Source: JBBSEX01 sp038239345 (GTDB lineage: Bacteria > Acidobacteriota > Terriglobia > Bryobacterales > Bryobacteraceae). Taken from it: 8,974 nt of DNA. The translations under genes were made by a program, and so were the position numbers. Below are positions 1 through 5,868 of the stretch, piece after piece. The first letter of the stretch is position 1; every line of letters starts with the position of its first letter. The notes under the pieces are model-generated. The model was not told the origin of the DNA. It saw only the letters and a program-made list of their open reading frames with translations, and ran no database searches. The stretch is taken from the NCBI GenBank assembly GCA_038239345.1, contig JBBSEX010000084.1, positions 1 through 8,974 on the forward strand, written 5' to 3'.

Positions 1-1
1 C

Positions 2-169
2 CATGCGGTCAAAATCGAATTGCTCTTCGGGGCCGATGACGTTGTGTTTGGCGCAGAGGCCGTGGATTTGCGAGTTCATGGCAGAACGCGCCTTGCCTTC
101 GGGGGTGCTGGGGCCGGTGCTTTTTTGGGCGTTGGCCTGGTTTGCGATTTGCTGTGCTGCAGTGCTCAT
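2..169 (-). CDS. HGL-motif hypothetical protein, N-terminal part (truncated by window start)
   Basis: An open frame of 56 codons runs from an ATG at 169 off the window edge with no stop. The product begins MSTAAQQIANQANAQKSTGP, continues with TPEGKARSAMN and IHGL, and reaches GPEEQFDFDRM at the edge. The pattern 'xxAN..NAQ.STGP.T.EGKARS..N...HGL' is the N-terminal signature of a large, uncharacterised protein family that I recognise from Acidobacteria and Planctomycetes. Members are usually a few hundred residues long, so most of this gene lies outside the window. No signal peptide or membrane segment is present, and the stretch is polar with Lys/Arg, so a cytoplasmic protein is expected. The start is supported by AAAGGT eight bases upstream. 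It is separated from the GWxTD gene by 288 bases, so it probably has its own transcript. The function is unknown; resemblance to small basic DNA-binding motifs is only an impression. A longer but unconvincing frame overlaps it on the same strand. Confidence 0.75.
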   Translation of the reverse strand, partial: MSTAAQQIANQANAQKSTGPSTPEGKARSAMNSQIHGLCAKHNVIGPEEQFDFDRM

Positions 170-177
170 GGTGATTT

Positions 178-183
178 ACCTTT
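178..183 (-). promoter_or_regulatory. Shine-Dalgarno AAAGGT for the HGL-motif gene
   Basis: On the minus strand AAAGGT lies eight bases before the ATG at 169. It supports this start and this reading frame over the longer overlapping frame on the same strand. No sigma-70 promoter stands out further upstream. Confidence 0.5.
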
Positions 184-317
184 CGGTTTGAGCATACACC
201 GGAGGCTGCGTACTTCGACGGAGTCTTTGGGATTCGTGTTGAAAGGATGGGAGATTGAGGTGAATTATTTCGTGACTGGCCTTGGCGGGCACCAGCACGC
301 CGACTTGAAAAGCTGGA

Positions 318-337
318 GGCAGGCAAGAATGCCTGCC
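318..337. repeat. REP-like palindrome, 7-bp stem with 6-base loop
   Basis: GGCAGGC and GCCTGCC form a perfect 7-bp stem around the loop AAGAAT. It lies in the gap between the GWxTD gene and the HGL-motif gene. On the minus strand it is followed by TCCAGCTTTTC, so it could help stop transcription from the GWxTD gene, but the T-run is short and displaced. The GC-rich palindrome with a small AT-rich loop resembles short intergenic repeats found many times in some acidobacterial genomes. Whether it is repeated in this genome cannot be seen here. Confidence 0.4.
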
Positions 338-369
338 CACCTTGAGGATATTAGCGGAGCGTAGAAGAT

Positions 370-387
370 CAGCTTTACGACAAGCTG
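370..387 (-). other. Small hairpin downstream of the GWxTD gene
   Basis: CAGCTT and AAGCTG form a 6-bp stem with a 6-base loop, about 70 bases after the GWxTD stop codon. On the minus strand the following bases are ATCTTCTACG, which is not a U-tract, so at best it is a weak transcript-end or RNA-protecting structure. A stem this short can arise by chance. Confidence 0.2.
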
Positions 388-457
388 CATGTTGCGATTT
401 CTTTTTCTTGCGCCGGAGACGAAATCGAATCGCAAAGGGCGAATCGCTTCGTCTATG

Positions 458-2422
458 CTAGCGGAAATTCGATGCCGTCGCAGTCAGGAGGGGGTTTTTG
501 GGAAAATATCCTTGCGCGGTTTGCAGCAACTCCCGCGCTTGCGCCTTGTCCCCCGTTTTCCAAAAGCTGAGTGAAATTTCAGCTAGCGCCTCCGGTGAGG
601 CCTGGAACGGCGTGATACCCAGGCGTTTGTAGAGATCGGTGACCGGGGCAAAATCCCGGCCATTGAAATACAACTGCACCAGGTACTGGCCAGCCAGTGA
701 ATTGGCGGGATTTTGACTCAGCGCCTGCTTCAGATAGTCTGTTGCCGCAGCGTTGTCCTTCTGAGCTACAGACTCCAGGGCACGTATATAAGGAGCTACT
801 CCTCGAGCGGCCATATTCCGGGAGTTGGCCAGGAAAAACAGCGGAGCGTCGTTCCGATCGTTGTCGATCCTGACTGGCAGGTTGGCCGAAGTCAGCACCT
901 CAGCCGACACCGACTTCTTAATGTTCACCACCAGGCGGTAATCCCCGGGTTCCAGCTCGGCGATCGGAATCGTCTTCGATATTAGCAACCGACCGTTCTG
1001 GAAACGATCGGGACTGATGGTGTCGGACACCGTCCGGCGCATTTCGTGATTGTGAATGTGGGCCACGACATATTCGATTTGCAGTTCTTGCGCTAATACA
1101 CCTCCCGGCTGCTGCAGCTCAAACAACAGCCGGATAGGATCGCGCTGTGTAAGGCTACGAGCCACCACCGGGTGGAATTGAACGCCAAAATACTGGAAAG
1201 GAGTTGCGGGGTCCGGGCGCGCCACACGATCCACCGAGTTCGCCAGCAGCGGCATTCCGATAGTCAGCTGTTTCGCTGGGCCGGCCGTAACCTTCTGCTC
1301 CCCTTTAAAGGTCTTCCCCGCCGCCCGGTTCACTACCTGAATCTCCAGTCTGTAGTTGCCTGGTACGAGCGGAAGGCGATTCCCCACCTGAAAAGGCTGG
1401 AACTTCTTTTCTGCCGATCCCTCGAAGGCGTTGTACGCACTCTCCTCGGCGTCTTCGACGATTAATTCATTCTTCTCGGTGAAGAGCCGGTAACTGATAC
1501 TGAGCTTCAATTGGCCAGTAGCTGGATCCGTAGCACCCAGTGCGGCGTTGTCGATCAGAACACTGTAATCCAGCCAGTACTGGCCAAGCGGATCCGAAAG
1601 CACGATTGCCGTTATGTCGAGCGGTTTTTGATCGGCAACCAGCAAATACGAGCTGACCTTCTCGCGCATAGAGCGCAATGCCCGGATCTTACGGACATTG
1701 AAGGTGTCGTTCGGAAAATTAACGATCTTGTTGATGAGAATGTCACTGCCCATGTCCGGGTTGAAATCAGTGGTGTCGATCGGATCGTTAGGGAGCAGTG
1801 AGAACGCAGCATGAGCCACGTCGCCGCCAAGAGGCTTAAGAAAGTGATAGACGTCCCGGTTTGAATGGAAACTGCTGCCGCGCACCAGCTTCATCGGCCC
1901 ATCGAAGCCGGGGCGGTAGAATTTGTACTCGCCGATGTCGTCAGGGATGTAGTACAGCAGGTAGAAGAAGGGCGGCAGAGACGGGTTGCCGGTGTTGTTC
2001 TCGTAAAACCAGATTTCAAGTGGATAGATTTGGCCATACCCGGTGAAAGCATGCTGAGAAGTGGGCTTGCCAAATTGGATGTAAGCGCGGCCCATGTCGG
2101 TCATCCAGCCGGGCGTGTTGGACTGACGCCCGAAATGAGCGTTAGCATACTCGATGCGCTTGTAATGCTCTTCTTTATATGGATTTTGACTGGTTCCGTG
2201 CGAGGGGTTCCGGATGTCCCAGAACTGCTCGATGAACTTATCGCGCGCGTCGTCCGTGGTCAGAGCTTGAAAATTCTTGCGCTCTTCTTCAGTGATGATG
2301 TAAGCGGCGTCCTGGCTAAGCCAAGTCTTGTATTTTAGAGGAAGCTGATTGGGCTTGGTGGCGGCGTTGACGTGCAGGCAGCAAACCAGGAGCACCGTCA
2401 ACGCTGTTGGGCTACGGAGCAT
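458..2422 (-). CDS. Secreted GWxTD-domain protein with C-terminal TPR-like repeats
   Basis: A 654-residue protein. Residues 1-20 form a signal peptide (hydrophobic core ALTVLLVCCLHV, likely cut after VNA), so the protein should be exported. The double Cys lacks the small residue that a lipobox needs, so a lipoprotein is less likely. The defining motif GWMTD is at residues 105-109, preceded by FWDIRNP (67-73) and followed by GRAYIQFGKP (111-120), the usual arrangement of the GWxTD domain. Residues about 250-520 look like beta-sandwich material, with repeated 'PGxYRL' segments (354-359 and 492-497). Residues about 545-650 are helical and TPR-like, for example DYLKQALSQNPANSLAGQYL. The domain is known mainly from Acidobacteria and Bacteroidetes and has no established biochemical role. 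The ATG is fixed by an in-frame TAA directly before it. The gene sits 106 bases behind the receptor 1 stop codon, with a terminator and a tandem repeat in between. Family assignment is firm; function is open. Confidence 0.9.
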   Translation of the reverse strand: MLRSPTALTVLLVCCLHVNAATKPNQLPLKYKTWLSQDAAYIITEEERKNFQALTTDDARDKFIEQFWDIRNPSHGTSQNPYKEEHYKRIEYANAHFGRQSNTPGWMTDMGRAYIQFGKPTSQHAFTGYGQIYPLEIWFYENNTGNPSLPPFFYLLYYIPDDIGEYKFYRPGFDGPMKLVRGSSFHSNRDVYHFLKPLGGDVAHAAFSLLPNDPIDTTDFNPDMGSDILINKIVNFPNDTFNVRKIRALRSMREKVSSYLLVADQKPLDITAIVLSDPLGQYWLDYSVLIDNAALGATDPATGQLKLSISYRLFTEKNELIVEDAEESAYNAFEGSAEKKFQPFQVGNRLPLVPGNYRLEIQVVNRAAGKTFKGEQKVTAGPAKQLTIGMPLLANSVDRVARPDPATPFQYFGVQFHPVVARSLTQRDPIRLLFELQQPGGVLAQELQIEYVVAHIHNHEMRRTVSDTISPDRFQNGRLLISKTIPIAELEPGDYRLVVNIKKSVSAEVLTSANLPVRIDNDRNDAPLFFLANSRNMAARGVAPYIRALESVAQKDNAAATDYLKQALSQNPANSLAGQYLVQLYFNGRDFAPVTDLYKRLGITPFQASPEALAEISLSFWKTGDKAQARELLQTAQGYFPKNPLLTATASNFR

Positions 2423-2423
2423 T

Positions 2424-2469
2424 TACTTTATTTTCCTACGAAAAAGTACTTTATTTTCCTACGAAAAAG
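2424..2469 (-). repeat. Perfect 23-bp tandem repeat, two copies, in front of the GWxTD gene
   Basis: Positions 2424-2446 and 2447-2469 are identical, head to tail. On the minus strand each unit begins CTTTTTCG, continues TAGGAAAAT and ends AAAGTA. The copy next to the gene supplies the only Shine-Dalgarno-like sequence (AGGA, 2434-2437), with an 11-base spacer to the ATG at 2422, somewhat long. The copy further upstream supplies the T5 run that follows the terminator hairpin at 2469-2501. The unit is thus terminator tail plus ribosome-binding leader, duplicated. Perfect identity suggests a recent duplication or active slippage. Confidence 0.9.
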
Positions 2470-2501
2470 GGGAGGTCCTGCCTCTCGGCGAAGACCTCCC
2501 C
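2464..2501 (-). terminator. Rho-independent terminator after TonB-dependent receptor 1
   Basis: In minus-strand RNA, GGGGAGGUC (2501-2493) pairs perfectly with GACCUCCCC (2477-2469), a 9-bp GC-rich stem, directly followed by U5 (2468-2464). The 15-base loop can fold further into GCC-GAGA-GGC, a 3-bp stem capped by a GNRA-type tetraloop. It starts 27 bases after the receptor 1 stop codon. The plus strand has only AAAG after the stem, so the signal is one-directional. Because the next gene starts 41 bases beyond the U-tract, partial read-through is plausible. Confidence 0.85.
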
Positions 2502-2528
2502 AAAGTTGCAGATCGTTGTCCGATCGAT

Positions 2529-5500
2529 TTAGAACTCGAACCGGATGGCCAGGCGTGCGTTGAACGGCCGCTGGTAAGGATAAGAGAACGACTGATTGTC
2601 CGGCTTCAGGTAGTCAGGATTAGGTGTTCCGCCATCGAGTTCGTAGAACTGGTCTACCCTGAGAACACGCGTTTGATTGCCGATATTGAACAGATCCGCC
2701 ACAAACTTCAGGGACTTCTGTTCACCCATCTTGAAGGTATAGTCGCCGTGCACGTCCAGCGGGAACGTCCAGGGGGTGCGACCCTGGGAGCCTCGTGGGC
2801 CAAGCGGAATCTCGCCCGCATTTGAATAGGCTGGATGGGCACCTAGTTTGCTGATCGGAGTACCGGATTGGAGAGTCCAGGCGGCACCGACGTTGAAGTT
2901 CTTCCACTGATAATTGCTGAAAGCCTTCAACTGATGCCTGCGGTCGCTGGGCAGAACACCCGGAATCGCTTGGTAGCCCAACATGCCATCGGTGTTGGTG
3001 AAATCGAATAGCGAGCTGATATTGGGATCCTGCTGGCCATTGTCGTTGCGGAAAGAGCCTTCGAAGTTGCCGAACAGCTTCGAAAGGCGATAGCTGGCGT
3101 ATAGCTGGAAGTTATTAGAGAAGCGCTTGCTAACAATCAACTCCATGCTTTTGTAGATGCGGCTTGGATTTGGGAATCCGTCGGGAATTCCGTCGGCGCC
3201 AAGCGGATTGTCACCAATGCTGGTGTAACCAGTGGTGTCATCGCAGTTCTTTGACCCGGCAGTACATGGGAAGGCGTTTTTAAAAATGTCCAGCTTAGCG
3301 CTAGGGTTTGCCACCACATACTGCTGCACAACGCCGGCGTTGTTCTGGGTAACGTTGATGCCGGAGACGTCTTCGATGATCCGCCGCATATGCCGGTAAA
3401 CGAAGCGGCCGCTGAAAGTAAATCCTTGTCCGAATTCGTGTTCGTAGCCTGCCACCACTTCGTCCTGGAATTCAGCTTTGGTCCCGCCGGCCACGAGGGT
3501 CAGATTGTCCGGTCCACCCGATTGGGCCAGCTTGCCGCCAGGGATGTAGTTTGCCGCAGTTAAGACCGGAGGGGCGCCTGGACCCTGATCCTTAAACAAA
3601 TCGCCCCGAAGTCCGGATTCGAAGGAGAAGGAGCGAACCGCGATGTCGAGTGGAATCTTCTCGTAAAAACGGCCCCAATTCGCGAAGAACTTGCTCTTCC
3701 GGTTACCAGTTGGATCGAAGATCACACCAATCCGCGGTGCCCAATTATGCGCGAAGACGTAACGGAACGCCGTACCGGTCTCAGCCTGCTGCTCAAAACG
3801 GAGACCCGGCTTGATCGTCAGCCGACGGCCAATCTGCCAGGCATCTTGCACGAAGCCCGAATGGTACCGGGTCAGCACAGCAACAGCAGGATTCGAGTAA
3901 TCGCCGCGCGTAACGCGGTAAACAATCGGATTTGTTAGAACGCCTCCCTGATGTTCGCGCGTGAGATTTGCTCCAAACTGAGTTTTGCCGGAAGCAGGAC
4001 CAAACTCAGGGAGACTAGGCAACTGGAAGTCTGGTCCCGTATAGCGGCGAGTATCATCATACTGGATATCCTCAAACTGATATCCATAATCAAGCGTATG
4101 CGCACCGATAAAGGTAAATATGTTTGAACTGGTAGCAGCCACTTGATTTACCCTCGATTCGCTCCCCTCGATGAAGCCCAGACCATTATACGTTCGCGCC
4201 GGACCAGTTTTTTCCTGAACTCCCACGTTGTCGAGCACTTGAGCACCATTGAATTTTGGGTTCTCCGTGAACTTGTTAAAGTAGTTGCTGTAATTGGTCG
4301 AGACTACCCAGGCATTCGTCAACGCCCCGTTATAACGTCCCGTCCAAGTGCGAGACCCGAAGTCGAGTCCACTCTGACGGAGATCGTCGCTCGATGAGAG
4401 TGAACTTACGCGCGTATATCCGTTCGGGACATTGCTCGGGTCTCCAAAGACCGAGCCTTCAAGCTGGTGCTTCGATCCGAGGTTGTAGTTAATCTTCCCG
4501 ACGTAGTTGAACGTCCGGGTGCGAACATCGATCTCGCCCAGGGAGGAATTGCCGAAAGCTGGCGGTGCACTACGATAACTATGAGCATATTGAGGATTGA
4601 ATCCGCCGTAGAAAAACAACTTGTCCGCGATCAGACGGCCACCGAAGTCCCCGCCAAAATCGTAGTTGCCGGCAGCGACTATACGCGTCGAGACGTTCTG
4701 GACTACATTGTTCACGTCGGGCCGGTTCGCTTCCAACTGACGCGGAGCGAAGTAGCCATATAAAGAGCCGCGAAATTTGTTGCTGCCGCTCTTGGTAAGC
4801 ACATTGACCACGCCGCCGAGAGCTTGACCGTACTGGGCTTCAAAACCGCCGGATTTAACCTGGACTTCCTGAATAAAGTCGAAGTTTACCCCGTTCCCGA
4901 GCGACCCGAACACGCGGCTGTAGGTCCCAAAACCGCCGAAACCCGGGTCCGTAACATTCGCGCCGTTAATGATGTATTGGTTCTCCAGGCCGGAAGCGCC
5001 GTTGATGGACGGATTTGCCGCACCTGTGCCGACGCCATCCGTAACGCCGGGAGCCATTGCGATCACGGAAGAGATATTACGCCCCACAGGAACGTTCTTG
5101 TAGAGCGATTCGTTGATATCGGCTCCAATCGTGGTCGAAGCTAGATCAATCGCCGAGGTGCCAGTTGCTGTAACTTCAACAGTCGAAGTGGTTTGGCCGA
5201 TTTGTACAGTAACATCCTGAGTCGTTTGCTTGTTAACGCCGATGACGACGTTGCTGGTTCTGGCTGGACTGAAACCGGGCGCATCCACGGTAATCGTGTA
5301 CCCAGCTCCGACCGGCAAGTTCAGGAAAGTGTACTCGCCCGAGGCGCTGGTGTTGGCTGAGCGATCACCAAAGGGTGATGTCAATGAAACCTTTGCGTTG
5401 GGAACGACAGCTCCGGTAGCGTCCCGAACCACGCCTGATAGCGATCCCTTGGTGATGTCCTGCGCCGATAGCGACACCAATAGGGCGGCTAACAGAAACA

Positions 5501-5531
5501 ACAGCGGAAGGCGCTTGAAAAGTGTTTTCAT
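2529..5531 (-). CDS. Oar-like TonB-dependent receptor 1 with carboxypeptidase-regulatory-like domain
   Basis: A 1000-residue outer-membrane receptor. Starting at the ATG at 5531, residues 1-23 are a signal peptide (MKTLFKRLPLLFLLAALLV, cut near LSA-Q). Residues 27-110 are a carboxypeptidase-regulatory-like beta-sandwich (SGVVRDATGAVVPNAKVSL, then SGEYTFLNLPVGAGYTITV). Residues about 125-250 are the plug, with RNISSVIAMAPGV, GLENQYIING and FIQEVQVKSGGFEAQYG followed by GGVVNVLTKSGSNKFRG. The rest is the beta-barrel, with DLFN near the penultimate strand and the C-terminal RFEF, whose final Phe fits outer-membrane insertion. No classical TonB box is obvious, as is common in this subgroup. The only cysteines are C756 and C763, beside an Asp-rich stretch (774-785). 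An upstream in-frame start at 5579 is rejected because it would place 16 charged residues before the signal peptide. GAGGAG at 5541-5546 confirms the chosen start. The ligand is unknown; this family is greatly expanded in Acidobacteria and often assumed to handle saccharides or other polymers. Confidence 0.93.
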   Translation of the reverse strand: MKTLFKRLPLLFLLAALLVSLSAQDITKGSLSGVVRDATGAVVPNAKVSLTSPFGDRSANTSASGEYTFLNLPVGAGYTITVDAPGFSPARTSNVVIGVNKQTTQDVTVQIGQTTSTVEVTATGTSAIDLASTTIGADINESLYKNVPVGRNISSVIAMAPGVTDGVGTGAANPSINGASGLENQYIINGANVTDPGFGGFGTYSRVFGSLGNGVNFDFIQEVQVKSGGFEAQYGQALGGVVNVLTKSGSNKFRGSLYGYFAPRQLEANRPDVNNVVQNVSTRIVAAGNYDFGGDFGGRLIADKLFFYGGFNPQYAHSYRSAPPAFGNSSLGEIDVRTRTFNYVGKINYNLGSKHQLEGSVFGDPSNVPNGYTRVSSLSSSDDLRQSGLDFGSRTWTGRYNGALTNAWVVSTNYSNYFNKFTENPKFNGAQVLDNVGVQEKTGPARTYNGLGFIEGSESRVNQVAATSSNIFTFIGAHTLDYGYQFEDIQYDDTRRYTGPDFQLPSLPEFGPASGKTQFGANLTREHQGGVLTNPIVYRVTRGDYSNPAVAVLTRYHSGFVQDAWQIGRRLTIKPGLRFEQQAETGTAFRYVFAHNWAPRIGVIFDPTGNRKSKFFANWGRFYEKIPLDIAVRSFSFESGLRGDLFKDQGPGAPPVLTAANYIPGGKLAQSGGPDNLTLVAGGTKAEFQDEVVAGYEHEFGQGFTFSGRFVYRHMRRIIEDVSGINVTQNNAGVVQQYVVANPSAKLDIFKNAFPCTAGSKNCDDTTGYTSIGDNPLGADGIPDGFPNPSRIYKSMELIVSKRFSNNFQLYASYRLSKLFGNFEGSFRNDNGQQDPNISSLFDFTNTDGMLGYQAIPGVLPSDRRHQLKAFSNYQWKNFNVGAAWTLQSGTPISKLGAHPAYSNAGEIPLGPRGSQGRTPWTFPLDVHGDYTFKMGEQKSLKFVADLFNIGNQTRVLRVDQFYELDGGTPNPDYLKPDNQSFSYPYQRPFNARLAIRFEF

Positions 5532-5540
5532 ACAGTGTTT

Positions 5541-5546
5541 CTCCTC
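5541..5546 (-). promoter_or_regulatory. Strong Shine-Dalgarno GAGGAG for receptor 1
   Basis: The minus strand reads AAGAGGAGAAACACTGT and then ATG. GAGGAG is nine bases from the ATG at 5531, an ideal distance. This decides the start against the in-frame upstream ATG at 5579. Confidence 0.85.
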
Positions 5547-5651
5547 TTTTTTTGGAAAGCGAACCACCCATAAGTCCAAGCTTGAGTTAGCTTAGAACCG
5601 CTGTTTTAGTGGAACGGGTCTAACGGATATCGGTAAACACTGGGAGGAGGT

Positions 5652-5668
5652 AGCAATTCCGCAACCAA
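5652..5668 (-). promoter_or_regulatory. Possible sigma-54 (RpoN) -24/-12 promoter for receptor 1
   Basis: The minus strand reads TTGGTTGCGGAATTGCT. GG (5666-5665) and the GC of TTGCT are separated by exactly ten bases, as in the consensus TGGCAC-N5-TTGCW. TGG and TTGCT match; the CAC after TGG does not (TTG here). Transcription would start near 5641, giving a leader of about 110 bases before the ATG. Acidobacteria commonly carry RpoN and its activators. This is a single partial match found by eye, and no activator site was identified. Confidence 0.3.
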
Positions 5669-5772
5669 ATCGCTAGCGCTTGTATAGCAAAGACTTACGT
5701 CTGGTATTGTTTGGGAGCTTCCGTTTTCGGTAGGGATGGAGGGCAGGATTACAGTTTTAGGGATATTACGAG

Positions 5773-5806
5773 GCGAGAGAATGGCTTATCTGCCCCGGGC
5801 TCTCGC
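5773..5806 (-). other. Inverted repeat with 20-base loop in the receptor intergenic region
   Basis: GCGAGAG (5773-5779) and CTCTCGC (5800-5806) are perfect inverted repeats separated by 20 bases. The pair could form an RNA stem or be a dyad for a regulator. It lies upstream of the sigma-54-like site at about the distance used by enhancer-binding proteins. No riboswitch family is recognised in it. Confidence 0.25.
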
Positions 5807-5831
5807 TGTGACGGACAAATCCAGAAGTAGT

Positions 5832-5857
5832 GTGGGACCGGGCGGGCCCGGCCCCAC
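5832..5857 (-). terminator. GC-rich hairpin after receptor 2, possible U-less terminator
   Basis: Twelve bases, GTGGGACCGGGC (5832-5843), are mirrored by GCCCGGCCCCAC (5846-5857). In minus-strand RNA the single non-Watson-Crick position is a G-U pair, so the stem is unbroken; in plus-strand RNA the same position is an A-C mismatch. With a realistic loop this leaves about ten base pairs and a six-base loop. It begins 11 bases after the receptor 2 stop codon. No U-tract follows (ACTACTTCTGG), so it may act as a weak terminator or a 3'-end stabiliser. Confidence 0.5.
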
Positions 5858-5868
5858 GAAGTTACAGC

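Larger units (their letters stand above)
5532..5868 (-). other. Intergenic region between the two receptors (leader of receptor 1)
   Basis: These 337 bases contain no convincing gene. On the minus strand, in order, they hold a GC-rich hairpin (5857-5832), a 7-bp stem with a long loop (5806-5773), a possible sigma-54-type promoter (5668-5652), a small AAGCT/AGCTT inverted repeat near 5580 and the Shine-Dalgarno at 5546-5541. I searched by eye for sigma-70 promoters. TGTAAT (near 5750) and TATACA (near 5685) resemble -10 boxes, but neither has a matching -35 at 16-18 bases. Receptor 1 is most likely transcribed from somewhere in this region. Confidence 0.5.

Noticed and set aside
9..326. Minus-strand open frame of 105 codons at the left end
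   Set aside because: The product is an Arg/Pro/Gln-rich sequence typical of an out-of-frame read. The overlapping frame starting at 169 has the family signature and ribosome-binding site.
425..448. Direct repeat of CGAATCGC just downstream of the GWxTD gene
   Set aside because: An 8-base repeat with a few bases between copies is short enough to be chance, and nothing around it suggests a function.
1865..2338. Plus-strand open frame of 157 codons
   Set aside because: It lies wholly opposite the GWxTD gene and its product has no recognisable domain; it is a frame shadow of a well-supported gene.
5532..5579. Upstream in-frame ATG at 5579 as receptor 1 start
   Set aside because: It would add 16 residues with many charges ahead of a standard signal peptide, and the strong GAGGAG is placed for the ATG at 5531.
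5680..5690. TATACA as a sigma-70 -10 box on the minus strand
   Set aside because: No -35-like hexamer at 16-18 bases upstream; AATACC there does not match.
5773..5806. Riboswitch in the receptor 1 leader
   Set aside because: The conserved cores of cobalamin, TPP, FMN or c-di-GMP riboswitches are not recognisable in this stretch, so only an inverted repeat is reported.
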